Shown here piece by piece: positions 55,180-64,000 of a stretch of DNA of 64,000 bases. The notes beneath the pieces were generated by a model that saw only the letters and a program-made list of their open reading frames with translations, searched no databases and was not told where the DNA came from. The stretch comes from Anaerolineae bacterium (GTDB lineage Bacteria > Chloroflexota > Anaerolineae > Caldilineales > Caldilineaceae). Numbering within the stretch: position 1 is the first letter of the stretch; each line of letters begins with the position of its first letter. The stretch spans positions 33,496 through 97,495 of the forward strand of contig JAUIHI010000026.1 of the NCBI GenBank assembly GCA_030432295.1, given 5' to 3'. A program made the translations under genes and the position numbers.

Positions 55180-56349
55180 GTGGGTAGTTCCATGCGTTTG
55201 TTTCGGGTGTGGGGGATCGATGTGCAGGTCCATTGGTCCTTTCTGCTGATTTTGGCCTATGGCGCTTTTATCTATTCCGGACAGTCGAATCCGTTGGCCG
55301 GTGCGATCTACGGCATTGTCGTCATTCTCCTGCTTTTTGTCTGCGTATTGTTGCACGAGTTCGGCCATGCGTTGGTGGCAAAGTATTTTAAGGTAAATGT
55401 GCCTACGATCACTCTGCTCCCCATCGGCGGTGTGGCCCAACTGGAACGGATGCCCCGACAGCCCTTTCAGGAATTTCTGATTGCCATTGCCGGGCCTGCG
55501 GTCAATTTTGTGCTGACTCTCCTGCTCTTGCCCGTCGCTCTGCTGGTGGTGGGGATGGGGATGGGGTCTGGCAGCGCTTCGTCGTTGCTGGCCTATGCCC
55601 AGTCCCGGATGATGACGCCCAGCCTGGACGGTCTGCTGGTCTATCTGGCCCTTACCAATTTCGCGTTGGGTTTATTCAACTTAATCCCCGCCTTTCCGAT
55701 GGATGGTGGACGGGTGTTGCGCTCTCTGTTGGCGATGGCCATGCCCTACGTGCGGGCCACCCGCATCGCTGTGATGGTGGGCCGTCTGATGGCGGTTCTG
55801 CTGGCGTTCGTGGGGCTGGGCGGCAATATAATGCTGTTGCTCATCGCTTTCTTCGTCTATATTGGCGGCCGCGGCGAGTTGGAAGCTGTCGAGAGCCGCT
55901 ATGTGCTCAAGGATATAAAAGCGGGAGATGCGCTCAACCGGGAGGCCCGGCAGGTCTATACCAGCGAATCCATCGACAAAGCGGTGGACCTGATTATGAC
56001 CACCTATCAGGCCGATTTCCCGGTCTTTGATCTGGGCAGCAACTTTGTGGGCGTGCTAACCCGCCCCCTTCTGGTGAGCGTTCTGCGCACCCAGGGCCGG
56101 GAAGGGCGCATTGTGGATGTGATGATTCCTGCCGAGCAGATTCCTGTAGTAGGGCCGGAGATGACTCTGGCCGATGTATGGGATCAGATGATGGAGAATC
56201 GGAGCCGGGTGGTGGCGGTGAAGGAGCAGGGGCGCTTTTTGGGACTTCTTACTTTGGACGACATCAGCGAATTGATTCAAGTCGTCGGGGCGACCAAAGA
56301 GCGGGAAGATAGTCAGGCCAGTCGACCTTCCCCCACTGCTGCTCTGTAG
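55180..56349 (+). CDS. site-2 protease (M50 metallopeptidase) with CBS pair
   Basis: A 389-residue membrane metalloprotease. GTG 55180 has AAAGGA seven bases before. The zinc motif is [17 protein letters not shown] (HEFGH, near residue 65), and the third ligand is in [20 protein letters not shown], both inside membrane helices. Six helices fill about 20-235. Two CBS motifs follow (about 245-300 and 310-365: [40 protein letters not shown]), which may sense adenosine ligands. This is the group III S2P form, found in most bacteria, that cleaves transmembrane regulators. No substrate such as an anti-sigma factor is encoded next to it. Confidence 0.94.
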   Translation: MGSSMRLFRVWGIDVQVHWSFLLILAYGAFIYSGQSNPLAGAIYGIVVILLLFVCVLLHEFGHALVAKYFKVNVPTITLLPIGGVAQLERMPRQPFQEFLIAIAGPAVNFVLTLLLLPVALLVVGMGMGSGSASSLLAYAQSRMMTPSLDGLLVYLALTNFALGLFNLIPAFPMDGGRVLRSLLAMAMPYVRATRIAVMVGRLMAVLLAFVGLGGNIMLLLIAFFVYIGGRGELEAVESRYVLKDIKAGDALNREARQVYTSESIDKAVDLIMTTYQADFPVFDLGSNFVGVLTRPLLVSVLRTQGREGRIVDVMIPAEQIPVVGPEMTLADVWDQMMENRSRVVAVKEQGRFLGLLTLDDISELIQVVGATKEREDSQASRPSPTAAL

Positions 56350-56396
56350 TAAATATCTACCCAACCCCGTTTCCCCCGGAAAGGACCTGGGCAACG

Positions 56397-57080
56397 ATGA
56401 GCTTTCGCACGAATCTTCCCATACAGTTTGCCCCTTCGATTTTGACGGCCAACTTCGGTTCTCTGGCCGCAGAGATAGCCGCGGCAGAAGCTGGCGGCGC
56501 TGATCTCATTCACCTGGACGTGATGGATGGCCGCTTTGCACCAAATATCAGCTTTGGCCCCGACATCGTGGCGGCGGTGCGTGCCGCCACCAGCCTGCCT
56601 TTGGACGTGCATCTGATGATAGAGGAGCCGGAGCGCTATATTGGCGCATTTGCCGAAGCCGGGGCCACGGGCATAACCGTCCACGTGGAAGCCACCCGCC
56701 ATCTGAACCGGACAGTGCAACAGATTGTAGAGGCCGGCTGTCGGGCGGGTGTCGCGCTCAATCCGGCTTCTCCCATCGAATCTTTGCGGGAGATTAGCCC
56801 CTTTGTCGATCTGGTGCTGGTGATGAGTGTGAATCCCGGCTACGGGGGGCAGCAATTTATCCAGACCAGCACGAGCAAACTGCGTCGGGTGCGCAAATTG
56901 CTCGACGAATTCAACCCGACCTGTGATTTGGAAGTGGACGGCGGAGTCGGCGTTCAGAACATTGGGGATGTGGTGCGCAGCGGGGCGAATGTAATTGTGG
57001 TGGGGAGCGCAGTTTTCAACGACGAGCGACCCGTGGCTGAGAATCTGGCCCTGCTTCGTCAGGCCGCTTCGGAACGGTGA
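56397..57080 (+). CDS. rpe: ribulose-phosphate 3-epimerase
   Basis: A 227-residue TIM-barrel enzyme of the pentose phosphate/Calvin pathways, interconverting ribulose 5-phosphate and xylulose 5-phosphate. Motifs: [17 protein letters not shown] (Ser), [20 protein letters not shown] (metal His and Asp), [31 protein letters not shown] and the catalytic Asp plus phosphate loop [26 protein letters not shown]. All are intact and the length is normal. It lies 47 bases after the protease gene in the same direction and ends at a hairpin shared with the convergent cdsA gene. Confidence 0.97.
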   Translation: MSFRTNLPIQFAPSILTANFGSLAAEIAAAEAGGADLIHLDVMDGRFAPNISFGPDIVAAVRAATSLPLDVHLMIEEPERYIGAFAEAGATGITVHVEATRHLNRTVQQIVEAGCRAGVALNPASPIESLREISPFVDLVLVMSVNPGYGGQQFIQTSTSKLRRVRKLLDEFNPTCDLEVDGGVGVQNIGDVVRSGANVIVVGSAVFNDERPVAENLALLRQAASER

Positions 57081-57086
57081 GAATGC

Positions 57087-57150
57087 GATTCCGGGAATCG
57101 ACCAGGTGATGAGGGAAAGCCGCGAAATTAGGTGGTCGATTCCCGGAATC
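57087..57150. terminator. 18-bp perfect hairpin between rpe and cdsA
   Basis: GATTCCGGGAATCGACCA (57087-57104) and TGGTCGATTCCCGGAATC (57133-57150), perfect, 28-base loop. Located between two convergent genes; probably a bidirectional stop without strong T-run. Confidence 0.6.
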
Positions 57151-57158
57151 TGATCGTC

Positions 57159-57953
57159 CTATCCCCCGTAACGGACGGCCAGCAACGCCACCTGATGAAT
57201 GAAGGGGATGACAAAAAGCAGGCTGTCCAATCGGTCCAACATCCCGCCGTGGCCGGGCATAATCTTTCCGCTGTCCTTTGCGCCGACCTGCCGCTTGAGC
57301 ATACTGATCGTCAGATCGCCAAAGAGGGCCAGCACACCACCCACCAGTCCTACCAGCGCCCCAATCCAGGGCGACAGCGGGATGGCTGTCAGACTGACAA
57401 CCACATAGCCGGTGATCCCGGCCGCGACCCAACCACCAATGGTCCCTTCCCAGCTCTTTTTCGGGCTGAGTCGGGGCCATATTTTGTGCTTGCCGACGGC
57501 GATTCCCACAAAATAGGCGAAGGTGTCGTTGAGCATCGTCACGGCCAGGGAGAGAAAAACCCACTCCAGTCCGTTGGGCAGCAGACGCAAGGCCACAGCT
57601 TGACCCAACATCGTGCCGATGTAGAGCGCGCCGATGCCGGTGATGGCCCAGTTGAGGATAGGCCGTTCGGTCTTGAAGAGCGCCAATGTAAAGGTGGCGA
57701 TGAACCCCAGAGTAATCACCAGCGGCAGGGGGAGAATGGCCGGCTGCCAGGCACTTGTGATCAGCAGCAGCAGCCAGGCCATTCCCATTACCCGGTAGGG
57801 CTGATAGCCGCCCTGGGCCATCAGCGCAAAATATTCCAGACCGCCCAATGTAGAGACCACATAGATGACCAGCGCCCACCAGTGTGCGCCACTCCACAGC
57901 CCCAAGAGAACCGGGGGCAGTATCAACAGAGCAACCAGGAGTCGTTGTTTCAC
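57159..57953 (-). CDS. cdsA: phosphatidate cytidylyltransferase
   Basis: A 264-residue membrane enzyme making CDP-diacylglycerol from CTP and phosphatidate. The GTG at 57953 gives MKQRLLVALLILPPVLLGLW, the normal beginning of CdsA; the frame upstream to 58094 overlaps uppS and is not typical. About seven to eight helices are visible. The family signature near the end is complete: SPKKSWEGTIGGW, FGDLTISMLKRQVGAKDSG, KIMPGHGGMLDRLDSLLF. Last gene of the rpsB-tsf-pyrH-frr-uppS-cdsA block, in the usual order; it follows uppS after 46 bases. Confidence 0.95.
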   Translation of the reverse strand: MKQRLLVALLILPPVLLGLWSGAHWWALVIYVVSTLGGLEYFALMAQGGYQPYRVMGMAWLLLLITSAWQPAILPLPLVITLGFIATFTLALFKTERPILNWAITGIGALYIGTMLGQAVALRLLPNGLEWVFLSLAVTMLNDTFAYFVGIAVGKHKIWPRLSPKKSWEGTIGGWVAAGITGYVVVSLTAIPLSPWIGALVGLVGGVLALFGDLTISMLKRQVGAKDSGKIMPGHGGMLDRLDSLLFVIPFIHQVALLAVRYGG

Positions 57954-57999
57954 GTCTGTTTTGTCTTGGGGTAGATAGTGGATGGGCGGGAATTGTGGC

Positions 58000-58743
58000 T
58001 CATGCGGGTGCCGGGTCTGCGTCGGGCACCCGTCCAAAACGGCGTTCCCGACGGTTGTACTCGGCAACAGCCTTGTATAGCTCGTCCTTGTCAAAATCCG
58101 GCCAATAGGTCGGTGTCGTATAATACTCCGAATAGGCGGCCTGCCAGATCAGAAAATTGCTCAGCCGCCAATCCCCGCCTGTGCGGATGATCATATCCGG
58201 ATCGGGCAGGTCGCCGGTGTAGAGATAGCGGCCAAAAGTCTCCTCGGTCAGGGACTCCGGGTCGATGCCGTCAGCCACAATCTGGCGCACTGCATCCAGA
58301 ATTTCGCCCCGCCCGCCGTAGTTGAAGGCCACATTCAGGATAATTCGATCGTTGTTTTTTGTATATTCAATGGCGTGGAGAATCTGCTTTTGCAGCTCTT
58401 TGTTGATTCCGGTCAGCCGTCCGCTGTGGCGAATCTGCACGCCGTTTTCGTGGAGTTCGCCCAGCCGGTGGCGGATGGTGAGACCCAACAGCCGCATCAA
58501 CCCGCCCACTTCTTCGATGGGGCGCTGCCAGTTTTCCGTGGAAAAGGCATAAACTGTCAGCACTTTGATGCCAAATTCCACACAGCCTTCCAATACGGGC
58601 TGGATGTTGTTCACACCAGCCTGGTGGCCTGCGTGGCGGATCAGACCCCGGGATTTCGCCCAACGCCCGTTGCCGTCCATAATAATGCCCACGTGATGGG
58701 GGACCGATGCCAACGGTGGATAGGTCGATGTCTCTGTGCTCAC
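58000..58743 (-). CDS. uppS: undecaprenyl diphosphate synthase (cis-prenyltransferase)
   Basis: A 247-residue enzyme that builds the C55 lipid carrier for peptidoglycan and the polysaccharide of this window. GTG 58743 has AAGGAG about ten bases before. Catalytic P-loop [19 protein letters not shown] with Asp23, [45 protein letters not shown] and the diphosphate-binding end [21 protein letters not shown] are intact. It is followed by cdsA and preceded by frr, the conserved order in many bacteria. Confidence 0.97.
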   Translation of the reverse strand: MSTETSTYPPLASVPHHVGIIMDGNGRWAKSRGLIRHAGHQAGVNNIQPVLEGCVEFGIKVLTVYAFSTENWQRPIEEVGGLMRLLGLTIRHRLGELHENGVQIRHSGRLTGINKELQKQILHAIEYTKNNDRIILNVAFNYGGRGEILDAVRQIVADGIDPESLTEETFGRYLYTGDLPDPDMIIRTGGDWRLSNFLIWQAAYSEYYTTPTYWPDFDKDELYKAVAEYNRRERRFGRVPDADPAPA

Positions 58744-58880
58744 GACGTTTTGTACTCCTTTGTCGTCCCTTGTTCCGGTTATCTGCCGCCTGTCGGGGCG
58801 ATTCTCTGTCAAAGCAGAAGGGTGAGATGGACCCACCCTTCGCTCTTTGCCAATTCCATTGTGTATGCCCAGGCCACGAA

Positions 58881-59438
58881 TCAGAGCGTCATAATCTCTG
58901 ATTCTTTTTCCTTGGCAATTGAATCGACCTGTTTGATGTGCTCGTCGGTCTGCTCCTGGACCTGAGCCTGGCCCCGGTGCATGTCGTCCTCCGAAATGTC
59001 GCCGTCTTTCTCGAATGACCGCAGGTTATTGATCGCGTCCCGGCGAATGTTGCGCACGGCCACCCGGGCCTCTTCGGCCCGGCGCGCGACCTGTTTGCTC
59101 AGGTCCCGGCGTCGCTCTTCGGTCAGCGCGGGGATGTTCAGCCGAATCTGCTTGCCGTCGTTGTTCGGTGTCAGCCCCAGGTTAGAAGTGGCGATGGCCT
59201 TCTCGATGGCGGTGATGTCGGATGGGCTGTAGGGGCGAATGATAATCGATTGGGCTTCGGGCACACTAATCGCCGCCACCTGTAGCAGCGGTGTAGCGAC
59301 CCCGTAGTAATCGACACTCAGTCGATCTACCAGGGCCGGGCTGGCCCGACCGGTACGAATGCTCATCAGGTCTGTCTGCAGGGAATCGATCGTCTTTTGC
59401 ATACGATCGTGGGCTTCGTGGAGTATCTCATTAATCAT
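58881..59438 (-). CDS. frr: ribosome recycling factor
   Basis: A 185-residue protein of normal RRF length that splits post-termination ribosomes with EF-G. It starts [20 protein letters not shown] and contains [86 protein letters not shown] and an end with EKESEIM. All parts of the two-domain L-shaped protein are conserved. A likely promoter lies upstream (TACAAT at 59553-59548 on the minus strand, with TTTCCA 17 bases before), so frr is at least partly independent of pyrH. Confidence 0.98.
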   Translation of the reverse strand: MINEILHEAHDRMQKTIDSLQTDLMSIRTGRASPALVDRLSVDYYGVATPLLQVAAISVPEAQSIIIRPYSPSDITAIEKAIATSNLGLTPNNDGKQIRLNIPALTEERRRDLSKQVARRAEEARVAVRNIRRDAINNLRSFEKDGDISEDDMHRGQAQVQEQTDEHIKQVDSIAKEKESEIMTL

Positions 59439-59547
59439 CGGATGTGCGCTCCTTTTGGACTAAATGCACAGAAGTTGTTGAGGACTAGCGACTGGCGGGG
59501 GTGAAGTCGCCGACAATGCTTGTTCGTGAGTCTATTTCAGTCTGCCT

Positions 59548-59576
59548 ATTGTAGCAAAACTCTGCGCCAATGGAAA
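59548..59576 (-). promoter_or_regulatory. possible promoter of frr
   Basis: On the minus strand TTTCCA (59576-59571), 17 bases, TACAAT (59553-59548). Good -10, weak -35; about 110 bases before the frr ATG. Confidence 0.4.
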
Positions 59577-59616
59577 ACCAATCAGAATTCTGCGTGGAGA
59601 TTGATTGCATTGATCA

Positions 59617-59650
59617 GGAAGTTGGATAGATAAGGAAGTTGGATAGATAA
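59617..59650. repeat. tandem 17-bp duplication
   Basis: GGAAGTTGGATAGATAA occurs twice in direct, gap-free succession (59617-59633 and 59634-59650), between frr and pyrH. Confidence 0.9.
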
Positions 59651-59686
59651 GAACAGGCCGACCTTCTGGGGAAAGTCGGCCTGTTC
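59651..59686. terminator. 12-bp hairpin after pyrH
   Basis: GAACAGGCCGAC (59651-59662) and GTCGGCCTGTTC (59675-59686), perfect, 12-base loop, 36 bases beyond the pyrH stop. Likely ends the pyrH message on the minus strand, though only a weak T-rich tract follows. Confidence 0.6.
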
Positions 59687-59721
59687 GAGTCTTCAGAGAA
59701 GCGCTCTCTCTTTGTGGGGAC

Positions 59722-60441
59722 TCAGGCTGAAATGTGGGTTCCCACAGTTTCGCCCTGCACCAGTTTGGGGAGAACGTCATCCTGCCAGAGGTTGACCACA
59801 TAAATCGGCAAGTCGTTGTCCATACACATGGCAATGGCTGTGCTGTCCATCACCCCCACCCGCATATTCAGTGCGTCAATGTAGGAGAGATGTTCAAAGC
59901 GCTGGGCATCTGCGTTGGTTTTGGGATCCTTATCGTACACAGCGTCCACTTTCGTCGCCTTCACCAGGGCATCCGCGTCGATCTCCATCGCCCGCAGAGA
60001 CGCGGCCGTGTCTGTGGTGAAATAGGGGTTGCCCGTGCCCGCGCCAAAAATGACGATCCGCCCTTTTTCCAGATGGCGGACGGCCCGGCGCTGGATGTAT
60101 GGCTCGGCCACGGCCCGCACTTCGATGCCCGTCATCACACGGGTGGGCAAACCAGCCCGTTCCAGCGCGTCCTGCAAGGCCAACGCATTCATCACCGTGG
60201 CCAACATACCCATGTGGTCGGCAGTCACCCGCTCCATCCCGTGATCCAGCCCGTCTTCTTTGCCGCGCCACATATTGCCGCCGCCGATCACCAGCGCGAC
60301 CTGCACGCCCAGATTGATCACAGCGGCAACTTTCTGCGCCACATCTTCCGCCCGGCGCGGATTGATGCCGAATCCGCCTTCGCCGGCCAAGGCTTCGCCG
60401 CCCAGTTTCAAAAGGATGCGCTGATACTTCAGGTTGTTCAT
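59722..60441 (-). CDS. pyrH: UMP kinase
   Basis: A 239-residue bacterial UMP kinase (amino-acid kinase fold), making UDP from UMP and ATP. ATG 60441 has GGGAG six bases before. Motifs: [20 protein letters not shown] (phosphate loop), [73 protein letters not shown] and [21 protein letters not shown]. All are standard and complete. It is separated from tsf by 191 bases that hold a heptamer fold-back and a hairpin, so read-through from tsf may be limited. Confidence 0.98.
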   Translation of the reverse strand: MNNLKYQRILLKLGGEALAGEGGFGINPRRAEDVAQKVAAVINLGVQVALVIGGGNMWRGKEDGLDHGMERVTADHMGMLATVMNALALQDALERAGLPTRVMTGIEVRAVAEPYIQRRAVRHLEKGRIVIFGAGTGNPYFTTDTAASLRAMEIDADALVKATKVDAVYDKDPKTNADAQRFEHLSYIDALNMRVGVMDSTAIAMCMDNDLPIYVVNLWQDDVLPKLVQGETVGTHISA

Positions 60442-60461
60442 GAATTCTCCCTCGTACTTTC

Positions 60462-60537
60462 GGGTATTGGGTATTGGATACTGGATGTTTCGTCGGGACA
60501 GCACGCTCGATGAAATACCCAATATCCAATACCCAAA
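60462..60537. repeat. heptanucleotide fold-back upstream of pyrH
   Basis: Left units GGGTATT, GGGTATT, GGATACT, GGATGTT face right units AATACCC, AATATCC, AATACCC over a centre near 60500. The arms pair over almost 30 bases with few mismatches, mainly G-T type. Same design as the insertion at 34671-34754. Confidence 0.8.
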
Positions 60538-60547
60538 ATAGGCTGAG

Positions 60548-60580
60548 GAGTTCGTCTGTACTCGGAAAGTCGAACTTCTG
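60548..60580. repeat. decayed TTCGAC-type hairpin (family R3)
   Basis: GAGTTCG at the left and AAAGTCGAACTTCTG at the right around CTCGGA. Only part of the stem can still pair. Confidence 0.4.
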
Positions 60581-60598
60581 CAAGCTCTTTTATAAAGC

Positions 60599-60624
60599 AA
60601 TGCCCAGCCGTGGGGCTGGGCATT
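60599..60624 (-). terminator. 11-bp hairpin after tsf
   Basis: AATGCCCAGCC and GGCTGGGCATT with loop GTGG, eight bases beyond the tsf stop on the minus strand. On that strand it is followed by GCTTTATAAAAG, a weak T-tract. Confidence 0.7.
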
Positions 60625-60632
60625 GAACAGTT

Positions 60633-61232
60633 TTATGAACCGCCGAGTTCGAGCCGGGAGAAACGGCGAATCCTGATATTTTCTCCCAAAGAACCGATGC
60701 TCTGCATCATCAGCGCCTGCACAGTCTGGTCAGGGTTTTTGATGAATGGCTGCTCCAGCAGACAGATGTCACCGTACCACTTGTCCACTTTGCCTTCGAT
60801 AATCTTGTCCCAGATATGGGCCGGGCGATCGGTCTCGGCCAACTGGGCACGGAAGATCGCTTTTTCCTTCTCGATCACATCCGCGGGCACATCTTCCCGG
60901 CTGACATATTCGGGCCGGGCGGCCACTACGTGCATGGCCAGGTCCCGGGCCAATTCCTGGAACTGCTCTGTGCGGGCCACAAAGTCGGTCTCGCAATTGA
61001 CCTCTACCATACCAGCCATGCGGCTGCCAGGGTGAACATACGTGCCGATCAGCCCTTCGTTGGCTTCCCGGTCTGCCTTCTTGGCTGCAGCGGAAAGGCC
61101 TTTCTCCCGCAGATATTCTACGGCTTTGTCGAAATCGCCTTCGGCTTGGGCAAGGGCCTTTTTGCAGTCCAGAATCCCGGCGCTGGTGGCCTCGCGCAGC
61201 TCTTTCACCATCTGTGTTGTGATCTCAGCCAT
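60633..61232 (-). CDS. tsf: elongation factor Ts, short form
   Basis: A 199-residue nucleotide exchange factor for EF-Tu. ATG 61232 has GGAGA eight bases upstream. N-terminal EF-Tu-binding helix: [40 protein letters not shown], then the core [26 protein letters not shown] with the conserved TDFVAR. Only one core subdomain is present, followed by [29 protein letters not shown] and a short end, as in Thermus and Chloroflexota, rather than the 280 residues of E. coli. Located between rpsB and pyrH as usual. Confidence 0.97.
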   Translation of the reverse strand: MAEITTQMVKELREATSAGILDCKKALAQAEGDFDKAVEYLREKGLSAAAKKADREANEGLIGTYVHPGSRMAGMVEVNCETDFVARTEQFQELARDLAMHVVAARPEYVSREDVPADVIEKEKAIFRAQLAETDRPAHIWDKIIEGKVDKWYGDICLLEQPFIKNPDQTVQALMMQSIGSLGENIRIRRFSRLELGGS

Positions 61233-61417
61233 CTTGTATTCTCCGATTCTATTGCTACGTAGCCGTATGGGTCCGTATGGGTTACGGCTATTGGTTCTCA
61301 AATCTTCGCCCACATGGCCGTCAGCATAGGGCTGTGGACAGTGGGCGAAGGATTTGCTCTTTCACACATTTGTCAGACCGGAGCTACTACTGCCCCAGGT
61401 CTGTTGATCATACTGGG

Positions 61418-62410
61418 CTATTCGTCTTCTTTGTTCGCTTCGGTTTCCGCTTCGGTTTCCGCTTCCGTGTCTGCTTCAGCGTTTGCCTCAACCTCTGCTT
61501 CAGCCTCTACCTCGACAACGGTATCAACCTCAGCTTCAACCTCATCCTCGTCCTCGTCGCTGGCAGCGTCTGTGTCGTCGTAGTCCGCATAGGGATCCGA
61601 ATCGTCATCTTCTTCGTCCGCCTCTGTGGATTGCAGCTTGGCCAGGGTGCTGGGTCCAAGATATTGTTCCATCTCGGCCAATTCCCGGTTCGAGACCCGG
61701 CCTGTGTCGGCCATGTCCACTTCGCGGAAACGCTGACCTTCTTCGGCTGCGTCGGCAATCACCTTTGTCAGCAGCTTCACGGCGCGAATGGCGTCGTCGT
61801 TGCCGGGGATGATGTAGTCGATGGGGTCCGGGTCACAGTTGGTGTCCAGAACGGCCAGGACGGGCACGCCCAGTTTGTTGGCTTCCAACACGGCCAGGTC
61901 TTCCCGGCGGGTGTCCACCACAAAAATCAGGTCTGGGAGTTTTGTCATCGTCTTGATACCACCGATGCGGTGGTTCAACTTGGTGAGTTCCTTCTCCATA
62001 TCGACCTGCTCTTTTTTGGGCAGGGCGCGGAACTCGCCAGAGGCCAGACGCCGTTCCATCTTGTTCAGATAGTCGATCCGCTGTTTGATGGTCACCCAAT
62101 TGGTCAGGGTTCCACCCAGCCAGCGGGTGTTGATGTAAGGCATCCCACAGCGTTCGGCTTCTTCCTGGACTGTGGCCTGGGCCTGGCGCTTGGTGCCAAC
62201 GAAAAGTACGGTGCCCCCCTTTGCCACAGTTTCCCGGACCAACTCGTAGTACCGGTTGATGCGGGTCATCGTCTGGTGCAGATCGATGATGTGGATGCCG
62301 CTGCGCTCGGTGAAGATAAAGGGGCGCATCTTCGGATTCCAACGGCGGGTGCGGTGTCCAAAATGGACGCCGGCTTCGAGAAGTTCTTTCATGCTTACTG
62401 GTGCAGCCAC
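61418..62410 (-). CDS. rpsB: 30S ribosomal protein S2 with long acidic tail
   Basis: A 330-residue S2, about 80 residues longer than most. GTG 62410 has AGGAGG eight bases before. The S2 body spans 1-245: [100 protein letters not shown] and [20 protein letters not shown]. After residue about 255 the chain is almost entirely Glu, Asp, Ala, Thr and Val ([15 protein letters not shown]; repeats of EAEAEVEA type; ending EANKEDE). The tail is probably disordered and very acidic. First gene of the rpsB-tsf-pyrH-frr block. Confidence 0.97.
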   Translation of the reverse strand: MAAPVSMKELLEAGVHFGHRTRRWNPKMRPFIFTERSGIHIIDLHQTMTRINRYYELVRETVAKGGTVLFVGTKRQAQATVQEEAERCGMPYINTRWLGGTLTNWVTIKQRIDYLNKMERRLASGEFRALPKKEQVDMEKELTKLNHRIGGIKTMTKLPDLIFVVDTRREDLAVLEANKLGVPVLAVLDTNCDPDPIDYIIPGNDDAIRAVKLLTKVIADAAEEGQRFREVDMADTGRVSNRELAEMEQYLGPSTLAKLQSTEADEEDDDSDPYADYDDTDAASDEDEDEVEAEVDTVVEVEAEAEVEANAEADTEAETEAETEANKEDE

Positions 62411-62572
62411 TGCGTTTCCTCCTGATGGGTTTTGCTTCCGCTCTGTTCAACTCGGCTACGAACTGTATATGCACAGCGAACTGTACACAGACAGCACCCG
62501 ATTCGCCGATCCCGGAGCGTGTGAAATGGTTTGTCGGCATTTTGTAGAATACCGACTGTCAATAATAACACA

Positions 62573-62611
62573 ACCGGGACTGCCCGATCAAAAATGGGCA
62601 CTCCCGGTTTA
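62573..62611 (-). terminator. hairpin between the response regulator and rpsB
   Basis: AACCGGGACTGCCC and GGGCACTCCCGGTT, one internal mismatch, 10-base A/T-rich loop. It is 85 bases beyond the stop of the response-regulator gene on the minus strand and likely separates it from rpsB. Confidence 0.6.
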
Positions 62612-62696
62612 CACTATAGTTGTATGGAAATCAGGGCAGAACAGTCGAATCCACAAGAATCTGCGTCCGCCGCCACCAGCGCCGCCACTCGCGCCG

Positions 62697-63404
62697 CTAC
62701 TTGCGGAAGTCGATGAAGCGATAGCCCAGCCCGCGCTCCGTAAAGATATACTGGGGCGAACTGGGGTCCTTCTCAATTTTTTTGCGCAGGTACGTAATAT
62801 ATAAGCGCAGCAAATGGTTGTCGTTGCTATATTCGTGTCCCCAGGCTTTCGTGAGCAGTACCTCGTGGGGGACAACCCAGCCCGCATTCTCGATCAACTG
62901 TTGCAGCAGCCGGTATTCGGTCGGGCGCAAACTGAGCCGTTCGCCATCGACTATTACATCCCTGCGCTGCAAATCCACTTGCAGCCGCTCGTCGATCTGG
63001 ATGATCTGATCTTCGGGCCGGTTGTTCGTCTGCTCAAAGCGGCGCAATACCGCCCGGATACGGCTGGAAAGCTCCCGGGGGCTGAAGGGTTTAGTTACAT
63101 AATCGTCGGCGCCCAGGTCCAGTCCTTTGATGCGGTCGTTTTCGTCCGAGCGCACAGTCAGCATAATCACCGGCGTATCGCTGATCTCCCGCAGCCGTTT
63201 GAGCGTCTCGAAGCCATCCATCCCCGGCATCTCCACATCCAGCAGCACCAGGGCTGGCTGATATTCCCGAACTTTCTCCAATGCCTGAAAGCCGTCGTTT
63301 GCTTCTAGCGCCCGATACCCTTCCAGGTCCAGGTTCATTTTGATGAAACGCACCATTCGGGGTTCGTCGTCTACCACTACAATTGTCTTGGGTTGTTCGC
63401 TCAT
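62697..63404 (-). CDS. OmpR/PhoB-family response regulator
   Basis: A 235-residue two-component regulator. Receiver domain (1-120): acidic pair D12/D13 in [13 protein letters not shown], phosphorylated Asp56 in [15 protein letters not shown], Lys105 in [12 protein letters not shown]. Winged-helix DNA-binding domain (135-235): [52 protein letters not shown], ending [17 protein letters not shown], as in PhoB/KdpE. ATG 63404 is preferred over TTG 63422. No histidine kinase gene lies in the window, so the partner is elsewhere or the gene is an orphan. Confidence 0.95.
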   Translation of the reverse strand: MSEQPKTIVVVDDEPRMVRFIKMNLDLEGYRALEANDGFQALEKVREYQPALVLLDVEMPGMDGFETLKRLREISDTPVIMLTVRSDENDRIKGLDLGADDYVTKPFSPRELSSRIRAVLRRFEQTNNRPEDQIIQIDERLQVDLQRRDVIVDGERLSLRPTEYRLLQQLIENAGWVVPHEVLLTKAWGHEYSNDNHLLRLYITYLRKKIEKDPSSPQYIFTERGLGYRFIDFRK

Positions 63405-64000
63405 CGCTTGTATTACCGCCAAAAATCGGTTGATTGAATTTCACATTTCTCTCCGACTACTATACCCAAAAAGAACAAAAGCATCAATCCGGGGCCGGGT
63501 CCAAAGCGGGCCTACAGGGGTGAGCCAAGGCTGTGTGAAAAACGCCCGTTTCCCAATTTGCCATCCGGCGTGAAGTGAAGTATCATACACGTCCGCTCGA
63601 AATTGATGTTTGATTTTAGCGGGAGCACATTAGTGAGTGTAGAGAAGTGAGCGGTTACTTGCTGGGGCGTATGTTGTTGTATGGGCATATGTCGGCGGCT
63701 GGCACTGAGAGTTGGAATTTTCGGAGGGATTGAGGATTTGACTTGATGGACTGGGCGTGATAGAGTGAGTGATTGTGCCCCCGGAACCTGTGGGGAATTT
63801 GCGGGCCATGTTTTTGGAGTTGGTTGTGGCGGATTTGGTGGTAGTCGAATCGAAGCGCTACAGAAGACGAAGGAAAACAGAGCATAGCGAATTTGACAGG
63901 GAAAGGGAGCGGTGGTAAAGTTAGGACTTGTGCCCTGGGTTTGGCAGTAACGATTTGGGGTGCGCAAGGCGATGGCGAAGCGAGTGATTTAGCGGTTTCG
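63405..64000. other. 596-base right end without a supported gene
   Basis: The + strand from about 63640 is strongly enriched in G and T and poor in C. Short frames exist on both strands (for example 63769-63918 on +, with TTGACT-N17-TAGAGT just upstream at 63737-63765; 63512-63967 on -), but none gives a recognisable protein. The part nearest 63405 should hold the response-regulator promoter; no clear one was found. Confidence 0.5.

Noticed and set aside
59734..60513. 259-codon frame opposite pyrH
   Set aside because: Antisense to an unmistakable UMP kinase; no independent evidence.
63512..63967. 151-codon frame on the minus strand
   Set aside because: Pro/Ser/Thr rich product of an A/C-rich strand, no motifs, no ribosome site; insufficient to call a gene.

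Overview
The window reads as a chromosomal segment of a bacterium from the phylum Chloroflexota, most like the Anaerolineae/Caldilineales. This is an inference from gene style, not from a marker gene: lipoproteins and secreted proteins with Pro/Thr/Ala linkers, DUF3048 with SH3, LysM with an L,D-transpeptidase variant, a short EF-Ts, many GTG/TTG starts, and many intergenic fold-back and heptamer repeats. No tRNA, rRNA, CRISPR array or intact transposase gene was seen.

Region 1 (1-33 kb) is a large surface-polysaccharide locus, almost entirely on the + strand. It starts inside a wbpD-like acetyltransferase and a wbpE-like aminotransferase (amino-sugar uronate pathway). A very unusual repeat-filled Wzz-type protein and a secreted pentapeptide-repeat protein follow. 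A 2.3 kb stretch (5.65-8.14 kb) with one unknown gene, repeats and a remnant of a nucleotide-sugar dehydrogenase separates these from gmd-fcl (GDP-L-fucose synthesis). Next comes a tightly overlapping run with two kinase-like proteins, glycosyltransferases, methyltransferases, a Wzx flippase, a Wzy-like polymerase, a secreted beta-helix protein, a TPR protein and several nucleotidyltransferase-fold proteins. Genes from about 12 to 26 kb are visibly richer in A+T than the flanks. The locus closes with a compact cassette (26.1-31.7 kb): initiating phosphoglycosyl transferase, ATP-grasp ligase, HAD phosphatase, DegT aminotransferase and a PglF/CapD 4,6-dehydratase. Together these look like synthesis, modification and membrane loading of a 4-amino-4,6-dideoxy sugar.

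Region 2 (31.6-46.2 kb) holds a second O-antigen ligase-like gene on the minus strand, a second uncharacterised nucleotidyltransferase, a phosphohexomutase carrying an in-frame heptamer-repeat insertion, two Yip1-like membrane genes, a LysM/L,D-transpeptidase, an AIR-synthase-like protein, a soluble FtsK-like ATPase with a consensus promoter overlapped by a LexA-type palindrome, an MFS transporter, a patatin and a ferredoxin with a long structured leader.

Region 3 (46.3-57.1 kb) holds a LmbE deacetylase, a minus-strand sugar ABC importer operon (binding protein and two permeases, no ATPase here), a DUF3048/SH3 lipid-anchored or membrane protein, an SPFH protein with a DUF971 protein, a site-2 protease and ribulose-phosphate epimerase.

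Region 4 (57.1-63.4 kb, minus strand) is a conserved housekeeping block read as rpsB-tsf-pyrH-frr-uppS-cdsA, preceded by an OmpR-type response regulator. uppS supplies the undecaprenyl carrier on which the Region 1 polysaccharide would be built. The last 600 bases hold no gene that can be supported.
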